Part shown: positions 1 through 5,300 of the stretch, piece after piece
Numbering within the stretch: the stretch's first letter is position 1
Layout: each line of letters begins with the position of its first letter
Assembly: GCA_028284565.1 (NCBI GenBank)
Contig: JANQRM010000003.1
Span: 1 to 6,842, forward strand
DNA from: Anaerolineae bacterium
GTDB taxonomy: Bacteria > Chloroflexota > Anaerolineae > Aggregatilineales > Phototrophicaceae
Direction of reading: 5' to 3'
Length of the DNA stretch: 6,842 bases
Translations under genes and position numbers: made by a program
The notes under the pieces: model-generated
Database searches by the model: none
What the model saw: the letters and a program-made list of their open reading frames with translations, nothing else
Told to the model about the DNA's origin: nothing

Positions 1-1
1 T

Positions 2-829
2 GACGATTCCGATGGCTGTGAGCTTGATGAAGCTGGCAATATCGTCTATGAAGATGCCCGACGCACCATCGAAGATTATCGTGGCTGGCGTGAAGCAGGT
101 GGGATTAATCTTGGTGAAGAACGCCTAGCCATTGGCAACCGGAATCGTGATTTTTACCCGATGCTGGGACGTACTTTCCTCTATACTTTGGCTAGCTCCA
201 CTACTGCGATTTTATTCGGATTGATAGCGGCATTACTGGTCCGAGATGCCTTCCGGGGTCGCAACCTCTTTCGTGGGTTCGTCCTCTTTCCCTATATCGC
301 TCCGGTGATTTCAGTTGCCTTTATTTGGCAGGCTCTATTGCGTCAAGATGGGATCGTGAATGGTGTATTGGGTAGTGAAGTCCCCTTCTTAAATACCAAT
401 GATACTTGGGCTGGGGTTGCGATTCCCTTGTGGATGGTCATTCTTTTCCAGACATGGAGATATTTCCCCTTCGCTTTCCTCTTCCTACTTGCTCGGATTC
501 AGGCGATTCCAGAGGATATGTATGAAGCGGCAAAAGTGGATGGTGCAACTCCCAGTCAACGGCTGTGGTATATCACCTTGCCCCAACTACGCGCTGTTTT
601 TGGGACTTTGTTCTTGTTACGCTTTATTTGGACGTTTAACAAGTTCGATGACATCTTCTTGCTGACGGGCGTATCCTCTCAAACACGGGTACTACCCGTT
701 GCGATTTTTGAAGCTCTATTCTCCGAAGGTAATGTGGGTGAAGCCAGCGCGATTGCTGTGATTATGGCAATTATTCTGGCATGTATTCTGCTCATCTACT
801 TCAAGTTCTTCCTAGTCGAGGAGGCATAA
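2..829 (+). CDS. ABC sugar transporter permease, MalF-like (5' end outside window)
   Basis: Inner-membrane permease of a CUT1-type (carbohydrate uptake) ABC importer; it would pair with the next gene and pass a solute from a binding protein through the membrane, driven by a MalK-type ATPase not seen here. The frame is open from the first bases, so the gene starts upstream; the Met at position 161 is internal, because the preceding 53 codons read as an acidic extracytoplasmic loop containing a single Cys. Of 275 visible residues, hydrophobic segments lie at about 58-80, 93-113, 137-164, 203-223 and 247-270. The EAA loop that docks onto the ATPase is clear at residues 175-194 (E-A-A-x-x-D-G-A, ending in L-P). 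The substrate cannot be read from the sequence. Family assignment is firm; 'sugar' is inferred from the MalF/MalG-like arrangement, and related amino-sugar or glycerol-phosphate importers would look the same. Confidence 0.93.
   Translation, partial: DDSDGCELDEAGNIVYEDARRTIEDYRGWREAGGINLGEERLAIGNRNRDFYPMLGRTFLYTLASSTTAILFGLIAALLVRDAFRGRNLFRGFVLFPYIAPVISVAFIWQALLRQDGIVNGVLGSEVPFLNTNDTWAGVAIPLWMVILFQTWRYFPFAFLFLLARIQAIPEDMYEAAKVDGATPSQRLWYITLPQLRAVFGTLFLLRFIWTFNKFDDIFLLTGVSSQTRVLPVAIFEALFSEGNVGEASAIAVIMAIILACILLIYFKFFLVEEA
818..824 (+). promoter_or_regulatory. Shine-Dalgarno site of the second permease
   Basis: GAGGAGG lies 7 nt before the ATG at 832 and overlaps the last codons of the upstream permease. 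It decides the start: the longer frame beginning with the ATG at 781 would overlap the upstream gene by about 50 nt and has no comparable site. Placement inside the previous gene suggests coupled translation. Confidence 0.85.
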
Positions 830-831
830 TC

Positions 832-1803
832 ATGACGACTCAACAAACTCAAAACCAATGGTCACGGGAAGAGATTGAAACGCAGATTGGACGTATTCTC
901 AAATGGGTGCTTATCATCTTCTTTGCGCTTATCACTATCTTTCCCTTTTACTGGATGATTAACCTTTCGGTGCGCCCAGAAGCCGATATTTTGACGAATC
1001 CAACAAAATTGTTCCCGACAGCAGAAGATTTTAGTACCACTTTCCAACCCGTGGGATGTTGGTTACGCTATGGCACAGATGATGTTGCCGAAAATCCGGA
1101 TTTACCGGAAGATTGTATCGGTTCGTTCACGCGCAGTAGTTTTACCATTGTCTTGGTGGAACAAGGTTTTCCACCCTTCATCCTCAATAGCCTTCTGCTG
1201 GCATTAGGTACCGTGGGCTTAACCCTACTCTTGGCAATTCCGGGAGCGTATGCGGTCACTCGTTTACAGTTCCGTGGACGTAATGCGATGTCGGCTGGGA
1301 TTTTGCTGATTTATATGTTCCCAGCGATTGTGTTGGCAATCCCGCTCTTTGTTATCTTCACCAAGACAGGATTGCGTGATTCAATTGTCGGCTTGGTGTT
1401 GGTGTATATGTCAGGTACTTTGCCTGTTGCACTTTACATGCTCAGAAGCTATTTCATTACCATTCCCAAAGACTTAGAAGAAGCCGCGTTGATTGATGGC
1501 TGTACCTATGTCTCCACTATCTGGCGTGTGACCATCCCTTTAGCCACGCCAGCCATTGCATCGGTTGCGTTGTATACCTTCATGATCGCATGGAATGAAT
1601 TTCTGTATGCCTTTTTGTTCTTGGTGCAAGACCCGGATCGCTGGACTTTACCGCTAGGTCTACAGCGGTTGAATAGTCAGGAAGTGCCTGTTTCTGCGTT
1701 GATGGCAGGCTCACTGATTGTCAGTATTCCGATCATCACGATTTACTTCTTCTTTGAACGCTTCTTGACGCAAGGTTTGACAGCTGGTGCTGTGAAAGGT
1801 TAA
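832..1803 (+). CDS. ABC sugar transporter permease, MalG-like
   Basis: Second membrane subunit of the same CUT1-type importer, 323 residues, forming a heterodimer channel with the upstream permease. The start at 832 is set by the GAGGAGG site and leaves 2 nt between the genes, so the two are one operon. A cytoplasmic N-terminus of about 22 polar residues precedes TM1 (about 23-45, ending in an F-P-F-Y-W-M stretch). The transmembrane core then runs from about residue 118 to the C-terminus, which ends in the G-L-T-x-G-A-V-K-G tail usual for MalG-like proteins. The ATPase-contacting EAA loop is at residues 217-236 (E-A-A-x-x-D-G-C, ending in I-P). Unusual is the loop between TM1 and the core: it is longer than in E. 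coli MalG-type proteins and holds two cysteines, C76 and C95, flanking an acidic stretch, which could form a disulfide outside the membrane. Substrate unknown. Confidence 0.95.
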   Translation: MTTQQTQNQWSREEIETQIGRILKWVLIIFFALITIFPFYWMINLSVRPEADILTNPTKLFPTAEDFSTTFQPVGCWLRYGTDDVAENPDLPEDCIGSFTRSSFTIVLVEQGFPPFILNSLLLALGTVGLTLLLAIPGAYAVTRLQFRGRNAMSAGILLIYMFPAIVLAIPLFVIFTKTGLRDSIVGLVLVYMSGTLPVALYMLRSYFITIPKDLEEAALIDGCTYVSTIWRVTIPLATPAIASVALYTFMIAWNEFLYAFLFLVQDPDRWTLPLGLQRLNSQEVPVSALMAGSLIVSIPIITIYFFFERFLTQGLTAGAVKG

Positions 1804-1814
1804 GTTAGATAAAT

Positions 1815-1840
1815 GAGGCAGGAGATCATCTTCCTGCCTC
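1815..1840 (+). terminator. Candidate terminator hairpin after the permease operon
   Basis: GAGGCAGGA and TCCTGCCTC form a perfect 9-bp stem around an 8-nt loop, starting 11 nt after the stop of the second permease. The downstream sequence (TTCATGTTAT) is only moderately T-rich, so it is not a textbook intrinsic terminator; it may instead stabilise the 3' end of the transporter mRNA. The hairpin is seen directly; its function is inferred from its place. Confidence 0.5.
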
Positions 1841-1864
1841 TTCATGTTATAGGTTGTTTCAACT

Positions 1865-2047
1865 ATGCTGATAAACAAAAAACAACAGTTTCGCCAACTC
1901 ATCCACAAAATTCGTCCTAAGAAGAAACGCAAACATGGCACACCGACCATCCAAGATCTGATAACGCATGGTTTAGGATTCATGTGGTTAGCCACAATCG
2001 TCGGATTTGCGGTTTATTCCCTTGTGATTTGGCTACAAGTGATGTAG
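1865..2047 (+). CDS. Small single-pass membrane protein, function unknown
   Basis: I do not recognise this 60-residue protein. Residues 1-24 are strongly basic (a K-K-Q-Q stretch, then R-P-K-K-K-R-K-H), and residues about 36-58 form one hydrophobic membrane segment ending two residues before the stop. By the positive-inside rule the N-terminus would stay in the cytoplasm. A stop at 1850 directly upstream leaves the ATG at 1865 as the only standard start. The ribosome site is weak (AGG at 1851-1853, 11 nt away). The hairpin before it suggests separate transcription from the permeases. The basic-then-hydrophobic pattern favours a real gene over a chance frame, but there is no homology evidence. 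Confidence 0.45.
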   Translation: MLINKKQQFRQLIHKIRPKKKRKHGTPTIQDLITHGLGFMWLATIVGFAVYSLVIWLQVM

Positions 2048-2256
2048 CTCATTGACGCGAGCTGAAGATTTAGTGGGTAATATCGCCTCACTTTGAAAAA
2101 TAGATTTCCCCAACTCCACCTTCTTTTTCCAGCAAGTAGTGACACGACCTCAAACGGAGTGTAGAAACTTGCCTTAGTTCAGCCACTGTCTACCTTGCTT
2201 CAACAGTATTAGCGATGCTATTACAACGCAATTTCCCATTTTAGGACTTTGTAAGG

Positions 2257-2274
2257 TTAGTAAACTTATACTAA
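2257..2274. promoter_or_regulatory. Dyad overlapping a TATACT box, possible operator
   Basis: TTAGTA (2257-2262) and TACTAA (2269-2274) are perfect 6-bp inverted arms with a 6-nt spacer. The right arm overlaps TATACT (2267-2272), which resembles a -10 box, though I see no good -35 partner at 16-18 nt. It could be a regulator site about 100 nt before the NRPS start codon, or chance in AT-rich DNA. Confidence 0.2.
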
Positions 2275-2299
2275 AGATTGGTTATTTAGCTCAATTCTG

Positions 2300-2329
2300 T
2301 TGAACACAATTCGCAGTTAATATTATAGA
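2300..2329 (+). promoter_or_regulatory. Candidate sigma-70-like promoter of the NRPS gene
   Basis: TTGAAC (2300-2305) and TATAGA (2324-2329) are separated by 18 nt; an alternative -10, TATTAT (2321-2326), gives 15 nt. Transcription would start near 2336, leaving a leader of about 35 nt that contains the ribosome site. The boxes are imperfect and the region is AT-rich, so this is a suggestion only. Confidence 0.3.
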
Positions 2330-2357
2330 ATCGTACCAATATCCTGTCGTCAAGAAT

Positions 2358-2362
2358 GGGAG
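2358..2362 (+). promoter_or_regulatory. Shine-Dalgarno site of the NRPS gene
   Basis: GGGAG is followed by 7 nt and then the ATG at 2370. It supports 2370 as the start. The frame has a stop at 2301, no other ATG between there and 2370, and the next in-frame ATG (2436) would delete the first strand of the formyltransferase fold. Confidence 0.7.
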
Positions 2363-2369
2363 AAGATGG

Positions 2370-5300
2370 ATGTTGCCTGAGAGTAACTTAGAAATTCAAA
2401 AATCATGCTATATAATCGGTACAACCACACTTTCCATGCAATGTGCCGAAATATTATTAAAGAATAACTTTTCTGTTCTCGGTTTGATAACGGAAGATAA
2501 GGTGGTTATCAAGTGGGCAACAGAACAGGGTATTCCTACCCACAACCCTAAAGATGACTGGGAAGCAATTCTCCAACAGACTCCCTTTGATTATTTCTTC
2601 AGTATTATTAACCTTAGGATCATTCCAAGTTCCGTCTTGCAGTTGGCTCGTTGCATGAGTATTAATTACCATGATGGACCCCTGCCACGATATGCAGGGA
2701 CATATGCGACGCACTGGGCGATTGCCAACCAAGAAACCCAGTATGGCATCACATGGCACATCATGACGGACAAGAGTGATGCAGGAGATATTTTAGAACA
2801 AGAAGACGTTGAGATTCTCCCCCAAGATCGGTCTCATATGCTAAATGCCAAGTGCTATGAAGCCGCAAGCCGTTCCTTTGAACGTCTGGTTGTTAACATT
2901 GATCAGAATACCCTTGCTCCAAAGCCTCAGGATTTAGGACAACGCACCTTCAATAAGTTACATGATCGCCTGCCTGCGGCTGGAACCATTCGCTGGGATA
3001 CTCCTGCAAGCGAAATTGTAGCCCACATTTATGCGAGCGATTTTGGTATTTACAATAACGACCTTAACTCAGCGAAACTGCTCATCAATGAGGATGTTTA
3101 CATCGTCAAAGATGCGACAGTTGCCCAAAACACAACAACAAAGCCTGCTGGCACCCTTATCGATATCACGCCCACCTCGCTTGTGGTTGCAAGCGAGACA
3201 GACCCTGTTGCATTAAGTGAATTTCGCTCAATTTATGGCGATACCATCACGATTGACGAACTTGTAGAAACACACCAACTTCAAATTGGGTCGCAATTAC
3301 CTGTACTAAGCCAAGAACAAGCAGATTTGATAACGACAACAACCCAGCATTTGGTCAAAGCTGAAAAGTACTGGTATCAACGCATAAAAGAATTCCTACC
3401 TACCGAATTACCTTATAGTCATCGGTCAAGTCAATCACAAGCGCAACGAGCAATCGATCAGCAACAGATGGCGATACCGTCTGCCCTTATCCAAGAGATT
3501 GAGAAACTGTTTCCGAATCATGATACGACTGAAGTGTTGTTGAGTGGATTATTCGCCTATCTGCTACGATTGTGCGATACCGATTCACTTGGGTTAGGTT
3601 TTGTTCATCAAGAGATTGAGGTTTTGACACAAAAACTACCTAACTTTTTTGAAGAGATTGTCCCCTTGCAGATTTGTAGCCCAACAGATCGTGAGTTTGA
3701 TGGCTTTTTAACTGATATCACATCTCAATTGCAACTTGTCTATGTCAAAGGCACTTTCCTCAAAGAAGTCTATGAACGTTATCCACAGGAACAGCTTCAA
3801 CCGCCAAATTATCCGATTATCATTCAACATAAGGCGTTAGAGTCCCCATCATCGTCTGAGTCAGATTATGCCCTCTTGATATCGGTTAATGAGTCCGAAT
3901 GGACATGGAACTTTGATACAAAGCAATTGTCCACCGATATTGTACAGACTTTGCAATCGCAGTTTTTGAATTTTCTGGAACAAATCTTAACAGGCGATAG
4001 CTTACCGCTAATCAACTATAGGCTGATTAATGATGATGACTATGAACGACTCGTTTATCAATGGAATGAAACTAGCAAATCATATTCAAGCGAGAAATGC
4101 TTGCATCATCTGTTTGAAGAACAAGTCAAACAAACGCCGAATGCAACAGCTTTAATCTGGAGAGATCAGTCGCTAACCTATCTGGAACTCGATCAACGTG
4201 CCAATCAGCTGGCTCGTTACTTACAAAACAATGGCGTACAAACTGAAGATTTCGTGGGCATCTATCTGCATCGTTCAATTGATATGGTTGTTGGGATGAT
4301 TGCAACTCACAAGGTTGGGGCGGCTTATTTACCGCTTGATCCCAATTATCCGACCAATCGCATTCAATTCATGATTGAAGATTCAGAAGTTGCCTTTATC
4401 CTTGCGAATGAGCAGAGCACCGAAAGCCTACCCCAAGAAATCGAATCGCTGGTCATTGATCTCGATGCGACGCGCGAAATTATCAAAACACAATCTGTTG
4501 AACCTGTGCAAAGTGATGTCGATTCCAACAACCTTGCGTATGTTATTTATACCTCAGGTTCAACGGGTCGTCCAAAAGGGGTCATGGTTTGCCATCGCAA
4601 CGTGGTCAATTTCTTTAGTGGTATGGATGATGTTATAAGACATGACCCACCGGGTGTATGGTTAGCCGTCACCAGCATCTCGTTTGACATCTCTGTTCTT
4701 GAATTGTTCTATACCATATCACGTGGTTTCAGTGTGGTACTGTATTCTGACGACGCAAATATCAAGCCGCAAACTCAATATTCTGATGTTGCTATCGACA
4801 TGAGCTTGTTCTTCTTCGGCAAGTATATTGACACACATGAAGGTAAGTATCAACTCATTTTGGACAGTGCCAAGTTTGCCGATGAGAACGGCTTAAGTGC
4901 CGTCTGGACACCAGAGCGACATTTCCATGATTTTGGGGGCTTATATCCTAATCCATCGGTGTTAAGTGCAGGCTTGGCAACCATCACTGAACATATTCAA
5001 CTTCGGTCAGGTAGCCTCGTTTCACCGTTACATGACACGATACGCATTGCAGAAAATTGGTCAATTGTGGATAACTTATCCAATGGCCGGGTCGGGATTT
5101 CATTTGCTTCTGGCTGGCAACCCAATGACTTTGTACTCGCCCCACAAAACTTTGAAAATCGAAAAGCCTTGATGTTTGAGCAAATCGAAGAAGTTCGGCA
5201 TTTATGGAAAGGGAATTCAATTCAGCGAACCTCGCCTAAAGGTGAAACAGTTGATCTCAAGATATTGCCACGCCCCATTCAAGATGACATCCCATGTTGG

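Larger units (their letters stand above)
2048..2369. other. Intergenic region before the NRPS gene
   Basis: About 320 nt with no convincing gene on either strand, no tRNA-like or riboswitch-like fold that I can recognise, and no mobile-element ends. A 5-bp inverted repeat (AGCTC at 2046-2050, GAGCT at 2059-2063) at the end of the small gene lacks a T-tract. The last 120 nt become AT-rich and hold the candidate dyad, promoter and ribosome site listed separately. This is the natural place for the NRPS promoter. Confidence 0.7.

Noticed and set aside
161..163. Met at 161 as the start of the first permease
   Set aside because: The frame is open to the beginning of the window and the preceding residues read as a hydrophilic loop. 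A start here would remove the first membrane segment expected for the family.
781..831. ATG at 781 as the start of the second permease
   Set aside because: It would overlap the upstream gene by about 50 nt and add 17 residues with no family support; the ATG at 832 has GAGGAGG at 7 nt.
1711..1995. Reverse-strand open frame across the end of the second permease and the small gene
   Set aside because: It is antisense to a clear permease, spans the hairpin, and reads as a low-complexity mix with no recognisable domain.
2046..2063. Inverted repeat AGCTC/GAGCT as a terminator of the small gene
   Set aside because: A stem of only 5 bp with no following T-tract; likely chance.
2388..2416. TTAGAA-17-TATAAT promoter-like pair, with the ATG at 2436 as a possible start of the NRPS
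   Set aside because: TATAAT is perfect, but it lies inside the frame that begins at 2370. Starting at 2436 would remove the first Rossmann strand and glycine turn of the formyltransferase and would have no ribosome site, whereas 2370 has GGGAG at 7 nt.
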